From the NCBI RefSeq assembly GCF_003697815.1, contig NZ_RDQG01000058.1, positions 1-32,816 on the forward strand: a DNA stretch of 32,816 nt, given 5' to 3'. Each line of letters starts with the position of its first letter. Position 1 is the first letter of the stretch. Below the pieces are notes generated by a model. The model searched no databases and was not told the origin of the DNA. It worked only from the letters and a program-made list of their open reading frames with translations. The translations under genes and the position numbers were made by a program. Positions 22,042 through 30,530 of the stretch are shown here, in pieces. This DNA comes from Halalkalicoccus subterraneus. GTDB lineage: Archaea; Halobacteriota; Halobacteria; Halobacteriales; Halalkalicoccaceae.

Positions 22042-23127
22042 TTATTCGGCCACGATCGGCTGTTCGGTGAACCTGATCGAGCGTCCCTCCTCGCTGGAGC
22101 GATAGATCGCGTCGATGACTCGCTGGACGGTCAACGCCTGCTCGACCGTGTTCTGACCCGGGGGCGTGCCCGCGGCGACCGCCTGCAAGAAGACCTCCTG
22201 TTCGGTGGCGTGGGCGTCGCGCTCGCGGGTCTGGATCTCCGTATCGCTGAAGTGAGCCGAGCCGTCGGGACTCGTCTCGTAGAGCGTCGTCTCGCCGGTA
22301 GCGCGGTCGAAGCGTGCCCCGGCGTCGGTTCCCCGGATGACGAACTCGTCGTCGGTGGGTCGGTTCGCCGCCCAGGCGACCTCGAGCGAGATGGTCTGGC
22401 CGTCCGCACAGCGGATGAACGCGCTGACCGAGTCCTCGACGTCGAAGCGCTCGTGACCCGTGTCGTCGCCCCACATCTGGAGGTAGGTATAGTCCTCGCG
22501 GGTGCCGAACTCCGAGCGTGCGACGCCCGAGACCTCCGCGATCTCGGGGAAGTCGAGCATGTACAGTGCCAGATCCAGCGCGTGGACGCCGATGTCTATC
22601 AGCGCGCCCCCGCCGGCGATCTCGCGGGAGGTGAACCACGAGCCACGACCGGGGATCCCGCGTCTGCGGACGTAGTTCGCGTCGATATGTGTGAGATCCC
22701 CAAATCGACCCCGGTCGCGCTCGGTCGTCAGCACCTCGATCGGCGGGAGATAGCGGTTGTGAAAGCCGACCATACAGAACCCTTCGGACCCGCGTTCGGC
22801 GACCGCGATCCGCTCCGCGCTCTCGACCGAGTGGGCGAGGGGTTTTTCGAGCAACACGTCGAGGTCGGCCTCGAGCGCGCCGACCGCGTACTCCTCGTGG
22901 AATTTGTTGGGTGTGGTGACGACGATGGCGTCGGCGATCGAGTAGACCTCCTCGTGGTCCTCGTAGGTCGCCACGCCGTAATCGCGCTCGAAGCGCTCGC
23001 GGGCTTCGGGCAGGACGTCCATCCCGCCGACGATCTCCACCCCCGCGTTTCGCAACCGGTCGGCGTGGTAGCGACCGATGTTGCCGAGTCCGATGATCCC
23101 CACCGATACGTCCCTTGGATCGTTCAT
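22042..23127 (-). CDS. Gfo/Idh/MocA family oxidoreductase (second copy)
   Basis: This 361-residue protein is a second, distinct Gfo/Idh/MocA dehydrogenase, clearly different in sequence from the copy at 18650. The cofactor motif is GLGNIG at residues 13-18 with GGMDVLPEAR after the second strand. The catalytic lysine is in LLEKPLAH (94-96), and a GGGALIDIGVHALDLALYM segment holds the Asp and His of the catalytic triad. Two members in one island suggest sequential or reversible oxidation of the same sugar, as in 3-keto-glycoside or inositol pathways. That is inference. I chose the ATG at 23127 over an upstream GTG at 23136. Upstream is a 132-bp gap that separates it from the ABC transporter operon. 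Confidence 0.91.
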   Translation of the reverse strand: MNDPRDVSVGIIGLGNIGRYHADRLRNAGVEIVGGMDVLPEARERFERDYGVATYEDHEEVYSIADAIVVTTPNKFHEEYAVGALEADLDVLLEKPLAHSVESAERIAVAERGSEGFCMVGFHNRYLPPIEVLTTERDRGRFGDLTHIDANYVRRRGIPGRGSWFTSREIAGGGALIDIGVHALDLALYMLDFPEIAEVSGVARSEFGTREDYTYLQMWGDDTGHERFDVEDSVSAFIRCADGQTISLEVAWAANRPTDDEFVIRGTDAGARFDRATGETTLYETSPDGSAHFSDTEIQTRERDAHATEQEVFLQAVAAGTPPGQNTVEQALTVQRVIDAIYRSSEEGRSIRFTEQPIVAE

Positions 23128-23203
23128 TGGCGCCACTAGCGAAAGTTACGGGATTACCCTTTCGTTTGTGGTCGTGTCTCCGGGCACATCTGTCGGTTCT
23201 CTC

Positions 23204-23212
23204 ATGGGTATA
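23204..23212. promoter_or_regulatory. Sequence ATGGGTATA, shared with the binding-protein promoter
   Basis: In the 132-bp gap between the second Gfo/Idh/MocA gene and the end of the ABC operon, ATGGGTATA occurs in AT-rich DNA (context CATGGGTATATTGTACAC). Its reverse complement TATACCCAT recurs at 27909-27917 upstream of the binding-protein gene. It may be a common regulator half-site, or the TATA region of a leadered transcript. This is weak on its own. Confidence 0.3.
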
Positions 23213-23259
23213 TTGTACACGATTGGTTCCGCTACGTATTGTTATGGACTCGGTAACGG

Positions 23260-24453
23260 TCAGTCGGTGTCGCCGATACCGCGTTCTGGCGCGCCGGTCG
23301 CGTTTGCGGGGTCGATCAGTCCGTGCCTGAGCGCCTCGCCGGTATCGATGTCGAACAGGTGGACCCGAGTGCGATCGAGCACCACCGAGACGTTCTCGTC
23401 GACGTCGATCTCGGTGTCGGGGTCGACACTCATCAGAAGCTGGTCGTCGGTCGCCGCACCGCCTTCGACGTCCATGCTCGTGTCGGCATCGTCGCCGGTG
23501 ACCAGATAGACGAACACCTCGTTACCCATCGGTTCGAGCACGTCGGTTCGGGCGTCAATGAGGCCCGTAGGATGCTCGATCCCGTCCGCGGTACGCTCAA
23601 GGTAGACGTCCTCGGGGCGGACGCCAACGGTCACGCGGTCACCGGGTGCAAGCCCGTCGGTCGTCGCGGGGTCGAACTCGACCGAGAAGTTCTCGGTTTC
23701 GAGCTCGCCGTTACCTACCTCGGCTTCGACGAAGTTCATCGACGGCGATCCGATGAAGCCCGCGACGAAGAGGTTCGCCGGCTCGTTGTAACAGGTCAGT
23801 GGCGGGGCGATCTGCTGGAGGACCCCGGCGTTTATCACCGCGATCCGGTCGGACATCGTCATCGCCTCGGCCTGGTCGTGCGTGACGTAGATGATCGTGG
23901 TGTCGAGACGCCGATGCAGGCGTTGGAGTTCCGTACGCATGTGGACCCGAAGCTTCGCGTCGAGGTTCGCGAGCGGCTCGTCCATCAGGAACACGTCGGG
24001 CTCGCGCACCAGCGCGCGGGCGATGGCGACGCGCTGGCGCTGGCCGCCGGACATCTCCTCGGGCATCCGATCCATCATCCCTTCGAGTTGGACGATGTCG
24101 GCGGCCTCCTCGACCCGTCTGTCGATCTCGTCCTTCTCGTACTTGCGGATCCGGAGGCCGAAGCTGATGTTGTCGTAGACGTCCATGTGGGGAAACAGCG
24201 CGATGTTCTGGAACACCATCGCGATGCCCCTGTCCTTCGGCGGGAGCGTGGTCACGTCCCGATCGCCGATGTGGATCGTTCCCTCGGTGGGTTTCGTCAG
24301 CCCGGCGATCGTCTCCATCGTGGTCGATTTCCCACAGCCGGAGGGGCCAACGAAGGTGACGAACTCTCCGTCACCGATCTCCATGTTCATGTCGTCGACC
24401 GCCGTTACGTCCTCGTACCGTTTCGTGACTCCGTCGAGTGTGACTCGTGCCAT
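23260..24453 (-). CDS. Carbohydrate ABC importer ATP-binding protein (UgpC/MsmK/MalK-like)
   Basis: This 397-residue ATPase has Walker A GPSGCGKST at residues 36-44, signature MSGGQRQRVAIARAL, Walker B VFLMDEPLANLDAKLR and the switch His in YVTHDQAEAM. The C-terminal TOBE/OB domain is about 150 residues and, as in other haloarchaeal copies, is acidic with a Gly/Asp-rich insert. It energises the two permeases encoded just upstream. The ATG at 24453 is 4 bp after the stop of the second permease gene. It is the last gene of the four-gene transport operon read on the minus strand. Confidence 0.96.
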   Translation of the reverse strand: MARVTLDGVTKRYEDVTAVDDMNMEIGDGEFVTFVGPSGCGKSTTMETIAGLTKPTEGTIHIGDRDVTTLPPKDRGIAMVFQNIALFPHMDVYDNISFGLRIRKYEKDEIDRRVEEAADIVQLEGMMDRMPEEMSGGQRQRVAIARALVREPDVFLMDEPLANLDAKLRVHMRTELQRLHRRLDTTIIYVTHDQAEAMTMSDRIAVINAGVLQQIAPPLTCYNEPANLFVAGFIGSPSMNFVEAEVGNGELETENFSVEFDPATTDGLAPGDRVTVGVRPEDVYLERTADGIEHPTGLIDARTDVLEPMGNEVFVYLVTGDDADTSMDVEGGAATDDQLLMSVDPDTEIDVDENVSVVLDRTRVHLFDIDTGEALRHGLIDPANATGAPERGIGDTD

Positions 24454-24457
24454 GATA

Positions 24458-25417
24458 TTACTCCTTGAGGCCGCCCGCCGTCAGTCCGCTGACGATCTTC
24501 TCCTGTGCGACGACCACGAGGATCGCCATCGGCAACACACCGATGATCGAGGCCGCGGCCATCGCGTTGTACAACGTCTGGTACTGTCCCTGGAATCCGA
24601 GGATCCCGTCGAGGATCGGCGCCCAGTTCTGGGGCTGTCCGTCGGTCATCAGAAACGAGAAGAAGAACTCGTTGTAGACGCCGATGAAGGTGAGCACGCC
24701 CGCGGTGGCGACCCCAGGGGCCGAAAGCGGAACGATCACTCGGAACAGCGCGCCGAGCCGGGTCGTTCCCTCGACGCGCGCGGCGTCCTCTAACCCGTCG
24801 GGGATCTGGCTGTAGAAGGTAGTGAGGATGAAGATCGCGAGGGGCATATAGATCGCCGACAGCGGGATGACGAGCGCGAACGGCGTGTTGTAGAGGCTGC
24901 CGTTCGAGAGGACCGGTTCGAGGATCGAGACGCTCGTGTTGAACAGGTCGTTGAGCGGGATGAAAAACGCCGCCGGCGGGAAAAACGACACCAGCAACAC
25001 GAGCAACATGAGGGGGCCCTTGCCGGGAAACGAGAGCCGACCGAAGACGTAGCCCGCTAAACTCGCGACGAGCAACACGACGATCGTCGAGACCGTCGCG
25101 ATCACGAAGCTGTTGAACATGTAGCGGTGGAACGGCAGGATCTCGAACACCTCGATGAACACGCCGGGATTGAACCCGTTGGGCGTCAGCCAGACGTCCT
25201 GGAGCTGGCCCTCAGGGGTGAGCGCAACCATCAACAGCCAATAGAACGGGAACAGCGTCGTGACGAGGAAGAAGATCGTCACGAGCCAGAACAACGGCCG
25301 GTAGGCCCGTCCAGGATCGGAGATCGAGTCGCCGACCCATCGCTCGAACGGCCCCGAATCGCGCTCGGCACCCTGTTCGTTCGATCCCGTCTCCGCCGTC
25401 TCGGTTTCCGTTGCCAT
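24458..25417 (-). CDS. Carbohydrate ABC importer permease (MalG-like)
   Basis: This 319-residue protein has about six transmembrane segments and the permease EAA loop (EDAARVEGTTRLGALFRVIVPLSAPG). An acidic N-terminal extension of about 40 residues precedes the first segment and likely stays in the cytoplasm. YNEFFFSFLMT matches the MalG-type end of the domain. Its ATG overlaps the stop of the preceding permease gene by one base (TGATG), and 4 bp separate it from the ATPase gene, so the operon is translationally tight. I take the ATG at 25417 as the start because the upstream in-frame sequence is out of character. Confidence 0.94.
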   Translation of the reverse strand: MATETETAETGSNEQGAERDSGPFERWVGDSISDPGRAYRPLFWLVTIFFLVTTLFPFYWLLMVALTPEGQLQDVWLTPNGFNPGVFIEVFEILPFHRYMFNSFVIATVSTIVVLLVASLAGYVFGRLSFPGKGPLMLLVLLVSFFPPAAFFIPLNDLFNTSVSILEPVLSNGSLYNTPFALVIPLSAIYMPLAIFILTTFYSQIPDGLEDAARVEGTTRLGALFRVIVPLSAPGVATAGVLTFIGVYNEFFFSFLMTDGQPQNWAPILDGILGFQGQYQTLYNAMAAASIIGVLPMAILVVVAQEKIVSGLTAGGLKE

Positions 25418-26418
25418 CAGTAAATCCCTCCGTCGGTGTCTCTGAACTTGACGAGGTAGATCGAAATGAACACCCCGATGATCGCCGCCGTCATGAACGC
25501 CACCGCGGCCGCGGTGCCGTAGATGCGCGTCCCGCCGAACATCGCCTCGACGACCATACAGGTCATCGACGGGACGGTCGTACAGCCCGCGGTCGATTCG
25601 ATCAGCCCGTAGATTCGCATCGCCTCCATCGTCCGGAACAGCATCGCGACCAAGACCGCCGGCAACGCCAGCGGGAGCGTGATCAGCCTGAAGCGCTGCC
25701 ATGCCGAGGCCCCCGAGACCTTCGCGACGTCGTAGAGGCTCCGGTCGACGCTCTGGAGGCCCGCGAGGATCAACAGCGCCATGAACGCCGATGTCTTCCA
25801 GACGTCGGCGATCAGGACGATGAAGAACGAGTCCTGACTGCTCGCAAGTGGATTGGCACTGAACAGTCCAAGAGAATTCATCAGATCCGTGCCGAATCCG
25901 ACCGTCGGCTGGAAGATCAGGAAGAAGATCATCCCTTGGATGACGATCGGCACCGCCCACGGGAGGATGACCGCCACGCGGACCCAGCGGCGACCCCGGA
26001 AGTCCTTATCGAGGACCAGTGCTTGTCCGAACCCGATCAGCGTCGTGAACAGCACGTTCAGGATCGCGAATGCCAGTGTGACGAACAACGCCTGCTGGAA
26101 GAGCCCAACGCCGGGCTCGATGAAGGGGAAGCTGCCGGTGAGCTGGATGTCGAGGAACTGCCGGGCGAGGCGGACGTCGCCGGTCAGAATATCGATGTAG
26201 TTCTGGAAACCGACGAACCCGCCGACCGACGCGGCACCCCGGGTTTGGTTCTCGAGGAACGATATCCAGAACGTCGAGGCCAACGGGTAGAACGCGACGA
26301 CTGCCAGTATCGCGAACGCCGGGGCCAACAGCAGGTAGGCGTAGGCGGCCTCGCTCAGGTTCTCCATCCAGTCGATGACGGGCGCGAGCCGTCCACGATT
26401 GTGTCTTTCAGTCGACAT
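25417..26418 (-). CDS. Carbohydrate ABC importer permease (MalF-like)
   Basis: This 333-residue integral membrane protein has about six or seven helices, starting with AYLLLAPAFAILAVVAFYPL, and the EAA loop LYDVAKVSGASAWQRFRLITLPLALPA. It is the first permease in the operon. A cysteine pair in the external loop (TAGCTTVPSMTCMV) is unusual. The gene begins 1 bp after the binding-protein stop and ends overlapping the next permease start by one base, so it belongs to one transcript with its neighbours. Together with the second permease it forms the membrane channel. Confidence 0.94.
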   Translation of the reverse strand: MSTERHNRGRLAPVIDWMENLSEAAYAYLLLAPAFAILAVVAFYPLASTFWISFLENQTRGAASVGGFVGFQNYIDILTGDVRLARQFLDIQLTGSFPFIEPGVGLFQQALFVTLAFAILNVLFTTLIGFGQALVLDKDFRGRRWVRVAVILPWAVPIVIQGMIFFLIFQPTVGFGTDLMNSLGLFSANPLASSQDSFFIVLIADVWKTSAFMALLILAGLQSVDRSLYDVAKVSGASAWQRFRLITLPLALPAVLVAMLFRTMEAMRIYGLIESTAGCTTVPSMTCMVVEAMFGGTRIYGTAAAVAFMTAAIIGVFISIYLVKFRDTDGGIY

Positions 26419-26419
26419 G

Positions 26420-27868
26420 TTAGTTCCCCACGTCCTGTTCGCTGTCTTGAAGCCGGTCTTTCAGGTCGCTCATCGCCTGTTCGGGCGTCTTCTCCTGGGT
26501 GTAGGCGTTGTGAACCTCGATGGCGATCACCGCACCCTGTTCCGCCCAAATGTCGGTCACCGGCCGCGGAACTGCGTTCTCGCCGAGCGTCTGGAACGTA
26601 TCGATATACCGGTTCAACGGCTCGATCTGCTGGGCCTCATCGGTTTCCAGTAAGTCGAGGTTGGGGGGGAACCACGTTCCCTCCTCGTACAGCGTCAGTT
26701 GGGCGTTCTCGGCGGTGAGGGCCTCGAGCAACTGGACGCACTCGTCGATTCGCTCGGTGTTGGGGTTGATCGCCAGATGCCAGCCGCCGAGGGCGGTACA
26801 GGTCCCACCGAGCCCGTCGTGGGACGCCTCCTCGGGAGTGACGCCGTAGGGGATCGGCATCGCGCCGATCGCATCGCCGAACGCGTCCTCGGTGGCCGTC
26901 TCGGCGATCGCAAAGGCGGGCCAGTTACGGTTGGCCACGGCGTTGCCGTTCGCAAAGGGGCCCAGCGACGTGTCCTCCGTCCACTGGACGATCGAAGTGG
27001 GTGCGATCTGTTCGTAGCCCTCGAGGGCGTGCTCGTCGTCCTGACCGTACATGAACGCTCGCATCATGCGGATCGTATCGAGCACTTCCTCTTCCTCCAC
27101 GGTGATGGGGCGGTCGCCGGCCTCGAAGAGGTTGTCGAGAGTACCGAAGTACGCGCCGCCCCATCCCGACATCGTCTCGTTGAACGTACAACACGAGAGC
27201 CCCTCGTAGGCCGACGCCTGCGTCGTAAACCCGTATTCGAGGTCGTGCTGGTCGCGCGTGTCGGCGACGACCTGTGAGAACTCCTGCCAGGACAGTGACT
27301 CGGTCGCCCAGTTTTCGCCCTCGGGATCGTAGCCCGCCTGTTCGACGAGGTCCTTCCGATAGACCATCACAGCGAAGTCCGGAAACAGCGGCAGAGCGTT
27401 GAGATCACCGGTTTCCGGATTTCTCGCCGTCTGAACCGCCGCATCGAGGTAGGTCTCCTCGATGCGGTTCAGGATCTCGTCCGAGAAATGTTCGGTCAAG
27501 TTGAGCGTCTGTTCGCGGAGGATGAATGGGATCGTCCATCCCGAGTCCATCATGAAGATGTCCGGCGGTGCTCGCCCCGCCTGGAGCGCCGACTGGATGT
27601 CCTGTCGGCGCTGTTCGGTGTTGTTGGCGGCCGCACGGACCTCGAAGGAGATCGAGTCGTCGAGCCCCGCCTCCCAGGCCGCTTGCTGCAGTTCGCCGCT
27701 GATGTTCTGGAAGTCCGTATCGGCGTGAATGATGATCGCGTCCTGGTCGGCACTCCCGAGACACCCCGCAAGGCCGAGCGATCCGGCCGTGACACCGGAA
27801 GCCCCGGCTGCCTTGACGAACGTGCGTCTCGATACCCCGGAACGTCGTCTATTGCTCCCTCGACCCAT
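26420..27868 (-). CDS. Extracellular sugar-binding lipoprotein of the ABC importer
   Basis: This 482-residue binding protein starts with a twin-arginine signal (SRRTFVKAAG, Arg14-Arg15) and a lipobox LAGC with Cys36, so it is exported folded and anchored outside. The mature part has the two-lobe layout of family 1 solute-binding proteins: IIIHADTDFQNISGELQQAAWEAG first, then PDIFMMDSGWTIPFI and LNALPLFPDFAVMVYRKDLVEQAGYDPEG. Family 1 proteins bind oligosaccharides, sugars or glycerol phosphate. The exact ligand is not readable. It is the promoter-proximal gene of the transport operon, and no regulator is encoded immediately upstream. Confidence 0.94.
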   Translation of the reverse strand: MGRGSNRRRSGVSRRTFVKAAGASGVTAGSLGLAGCLGSADQDAIIIHADTDFQNISGELQQAAWEAGLDDSISFEVRAAANNTEQRRQDIQSALQAGRAPPDIFMMDSGWTIPFILREQTLNLTEHFSDEILNRIEETYLDAAVQTARNPETGDLNALPLFPDFAVMVYRKDLVEQAGYDPEGENWATESLSWQEFSQVVADTRDQHDLEYGFTTQASAYEGLSCCTFNETMSGWGGAYFGTLDNLFEAGDRPITVEEEEVLDTIRMMRAFMYGQDDEHALEGYEQIAPTSIVQWTEDTSLGPFANGNAVANRNWPAFAIAETATEDAFGDAIGAMPIPYGVTPEEASHDGLGGTCTALGGWHLAINPNTERIDECVQLLEALTAENAQLTLYEEGTWFPPNLDLLETDEAQQIEPLNRYIDTFQTLGENAVPRPVTDIWAEQGAVIAIEVHNAYTQEKTPEQAMSDLKDRLQDSEQDVGN

Positions 27869-27893
27869 CTCCTGCGGAGAGACGAATCTTTCC

Positions 27894-27917
27894 TATTTAG
27901 TTGTTTGGTATACCCAT
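27894..27917 (-). promoter_or_regulatory. Promoter of the ABC transport operon with candidate operator
   Basis: On the minus strand CTAAATAG (27894-27901) lies 26-33 bp upstream of the binding-protein ATG at 27868, a TATA-like box. Just upstream of it is ATGGGTATA (27909-27917 as TATACCCAT on the plus strand), inside the imperfect palindrome GTATGGGTATAC. The same 9-mer is upstream of the second Gfo/Idh/MocA gene. AGGAG also sits 1-5 bp before the ATG, too close for a typical Shine-Dalgarno site. Confidence 0.42.
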
Positions 27918-27951
27918 ACTACGAGTGTTGTAAACCGCTGCTTGATGCGTG

Positions 27952-28737
27952 TTAGGGGGTGAACCTGTGGAGCGTCTGATTACACTCCGGACAGGCGAGG
28001 ACGGCCCCCGGTTCGACGTTCCGGGGGTTGCCACAGCACCGACGCGGATCGCGCTCCTCGAGGAGCGACTCACAGACCGGACACCGTTCGAGGAAGGCCC
28101 GCAGAGCGCGGGCGGCGGCGAGCCGTTCGGCGCTTGATTGGCCCGGGATGCGCCCGTCGAGCGCCGCCACCGCGGCCAGCTCCGCGATCACGGCCGGCCG
28201 GGTCACCCACGCCTCGCCGCCCGCCGGCCCGGTCAGCACCACAAGCGGGTGCTCGCCGTCGAGTACCTCCGCGGTCGTCCCCTCCACGACCGCCTCGATC
28301 GCGTCGATCAGCTCGGTGTCGGAAAGCGCCCGCAGCCGCCGCATCTCCGCCCGCCAGTCGTCGACAAACGCCGCCGCGAGCTGGAGTCGCTCGTTCTCCG
28401 GGCGGATCACCCGCATCTCGATCAGCGCCGCGAGCGTTCGCTCGCCGAGGTCGTCGTCATGTCCGTCCGGAGCGAGCGACCCGGTCGCGGCGTGGTCGGG
28501 TTCGTCGGCCAGCGCCCGGTGGACGCGCCCGGTGAGCTGCGGGGTGTAGGGCACGAGATACCCTCGGAGCCAGATGGCTCCCGTCCCCGCGACCAGCCCC
28601 GCGAGGGCCAGCAGAGGCGAGAACGGAGCGAGGGCGAGACAGCAGACGAGGAGGATCACACCGTTGGCGGCGGTACAGGGCCAACAGCGGTTCGTCCCGA
28701 TGTACTCCGGCCGGCGAAAGGTGGCGAGCGTGACCAT
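27952..28737 (-). CDS. Membrane protein with C-terminal zinc ribbon, unknown function
   Basis: This 261-residue protein begins with a CWPC pair near residues 18-21, followed by two hydrophobic helices (about 25-65), a cytoplasmic Asp/Glu-rich helical part, and a C-terminal zinc ribbon with CPVC, CCGN and CPEC knuckles. The overall layout suggests a small membrane-anchored protein with metal-binding domains on one side. A family name is not recognised, but the acidic composition and preserved cysteines suggest a real, conserved gene. The PH-domain gene precedes it in the same direction by 59 bp. It is separated from the binding-protein gene further on by about 80 bp. Confidence 0.75.
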   Translation of the reverse strand: MVTLATFRRPEYIGTNRCWPCTAANGVILLVCCLALAPFSPLLALAGLVAGTGAIWLRGYLVPYTPQLTGRVHRALADEPDHAATGSLAPDGHDDDLGERTLAALIEMRVIRPENERLQLAAAFVDDWRAEMRRLRALSDTELIDAIEAVVEGTTAEVLDGEHPLVVLTGPAGGEAWVTRPAVIAELAAVAALDGRIPGQSSAERLAAARALRAFLERCPVCESLLEERDPRRCCGNPRNVEPGAVLACPECNQTLHRFTP

Positions 28738-28796
28738 CGGTGGCGGTTGTCGCGGCGGGGGTATCAGGGTTCCGTCAGGCGGGTCATGGGTGGAAG

Positions 28797-29336
28797 TCAG
28801 ATGTCGGATCGCGCGGGCGAGCCAGCGGGTGCGCGATCCTGTGCGTAGACGTCGTCGAGCTGTTCGCTCAACAGCCGCTTCAGCCGCGCGGGGTCGGGCA
28901 CGTTATGGAGCGTGATCTCGACCTCGCCGGTGCCCGCACTGGTGATGATCACGTCACCGTACGAGAGCGCGCGTTCGAGCACCGACTGGCTGAAGGAGGT
29001 GTTCTGGATCCGCTCGTAGCGGATCTGGGTGACGTCCCGCGAGACCAGCCCTTCCTTGTGGTAGACCTCGGAACTCGTGATGACGTAGCCCGTCGAGATC
29101 CGCCGGAGGTGTGTCAGCGCGATCAGCCCGAGGCCGGCGACGACGCAAAGAACGCCGACGATACCGTAGGAGTCGAGCGCCAGCGACCCGACGGTCCCGA
29201 GAACGACGAGCGCGACGCCGGCGGCGAACGTCCCGGCGTAGGAGACGAGACTCGGGTGGCCGGCCCACAGGATCTCCTCGTCGGGCCCGAGATCGAGCCA
29301 GTCGCTCCCGCCGAAGCGACGCGGTAGTTCGCTCAT
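28797..29336 (-). CDS. Bacterial PH domain membrane protein (bPH/DUF304-like)
   Basis: This 179-residue protein has two transmembrane segments at about residues 32-52 and 57-78, followed by a bacterial-PH domain (about 80-165). The domain contains STGYVITSSEVYHKEGLVSRDVTQIRYERIQNTSFSQS, the family pattern of YdbT/YdbS-like (DUF304, bPH_2) proteins, and then ALSYGDVIITSAGTGEVEITLHNVPDP. These proteins are of unknown role and are often envelope-stress or membrane-associated. I chose the ATG at 29336, which gives the usual N-terminus. The 59-bp gap to the downstream zinc-ribbon membrane protein suggests co-transcription. Confidence 0.88.
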   Translation of the reverse strand: MSELPRRFGGSDWLDLGPDEEILWAGHPSLVSYAGTFAAGVALVVLGTVGSLALDSYGIVGVLCVVAGLGLIALTHLRRISTGYVITSSEVYHKEGLVSRDVTQIRYERIQNTSFSQSVLERALSYGDVIITSAGTGEVEITLHNVPDPARLKRLLSEQLDDVYAQDRAPAGSPARSDI

Positions 29337-29486
29337 ACCTGACAGGACGGTGGGAACGGCCAAGAGCGTTCCGCACCTCTTGACGGTTTCGCCGCCCTCA
29401 TCGGTGATCCCCGGCCCGTTGGCCTCGACGGCGGCGATGGTCGATCCGGAGTTGGGAGCCCGACCTCGGACGACGCACTCCGTGGG

Positions 29487-30464
29487 TCAGAGGTCACCGG
29501 TCGCACGCGACCAGACCGGCGTTTTGGGTGCTTCCAAGCGCTCGATCTCCTCGTCGGTGAGCGAGATCGACACCGCCCCGGCGTTCTCCTCGAGATGGTC
29601 GATCGATCGGGGCCCGATGATCGGCGCGTCGACGACCTCCTTTTCGAGGAGCCACGCGAGACTGACCTGCGCAGGCGAGGCTTCCTTCTCGTCGGCGAGC
29701 TCGCGGACGGCGTCGAGCACCGCCCAGTTCTCCTCGGTGAATCGCTCGCGGGTGTGCTCGTCGGTCGCCGCCCGCCCCTCGTCGGGGTCGGCGTCCCGGT
29801 CGTATTTCCCGGTGAGAAAGCCCCCCGCGAGCGGGCTCCACGGGATCACGCCGACCTCCTGGTCGGCACACACGGGTAACAGGTTCTCCTCCTCGTGGCG
29901 GTCGGCGAGACTGTACTCCGGTTGCATCGAGACGAACCGTTCGTACCCGTTGAGATCGCTCTCGTAGAGCGCTTTGGCGAACTGCCAGCCCATCATCGTC
30001 GAGGCGCCGATATATCTCACGAGCCCTTCGTCGACGAGATAGCTGAGTGCAGAGAGCGTCTCCTCGATGGGCGTCGAGTCGTCCCAGCGGTGGATCTGAT
30101 AGAGGTCGATGTAGTCGGTTCCTAACCTGTCGAGGCTGGCCTCGCACTGGTCGATGATATGCTTTCGCGAGAGTCCCCCCTGATTGGGTCCCTCGCCCAT
30201 CGGGCCGTAGACCTTCGTGGCGATCACGAGTTCCGAGCGATCGAGGGACGCGATCGCGTTGCCGACGACCTCCTCGCTCTCGCCCCGGGAGTAGACGTTC
30301 GCGGTGTCCAGGAAGTTGATCCCCAGATCGAGCGCGCGGTCGATGACCTCCCGGCACTCTTCCTCGTCGTCGATCATCCAGGGTTGGGCGCTCCCGAAGT
30401 TCATACAGCCCAGACAGAGCCGCGAGACCTCCAAACCGGTGTTCCCGAGGGTAGTGTACTCCAT
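29487..30464 (-). CDS. Aldo/keto reductase
   Basis: This 325-residue TIM-barrel NADP-dependent oxidoreductase is of the AKR superfamily. The start MEYTTLGNTGLEVSRLCLGCMNFG is the family signature. The catalytic tetrad includes the Asp and Tyr in FLDTANVYSRGESEE, the Lys in VIATKVYG and the His in LYQIHRWD. The C-terminal part, with PIIGPRSIDHLEEN, binds NADPH. It is close to the general stress protein 69/YdbC-type AKR group. The substrate is unknown but is often a carbonyl or sugar aldehyde. I chose the ATG at 30464; a GTG at 30485 would add seven residues. The 150-bp gap after the PH-domain gene holds no supported feature. Confidence 0.93.
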   Translation of the reverse strand: MEYTTLGNTGLEVSRLCLGCMNFGSAQPWMIDDEEECREVIDRALDLGINFLDTANVYSRGESEEVVGNAIASLDRSELVIATKVYGPMGEGPNQGGLSRKHIIDQCEASLDRLGTDYIDLYQIHRWDDSTPIEETLSALSYLVDEGLVRYIGASTMMGWQFAKALYESDLNGYERFVSMQPEYSLADRHEEENLLPVCADQEVGVIPWSPLAGGFLTGKYDRDADPDEGRAATDEHTRERFTEENWAVLDAVRELADEKEASPAQVSLAWLLEKEVVDAPIIGPRSIDHLEENAGAVSISLTDEEIERLEAPKTPVWSRATGDL

Positions 30465-30530
30465 GTCGTTGTCAGCGTCGTTCACGGTCGCCAATCGATA
30501 CAGGCGAGCAAAAGGGTGGCGACGGTGCCG

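Noticed and set aside
26420-27868. Shine-Dalgarno site of the binding-protein gene
   Set aside because: AGGAG ends immediately before the ATG, too near for ribosome binding in the usual spacing, while a TATA-like box fits a leaderless transcript.
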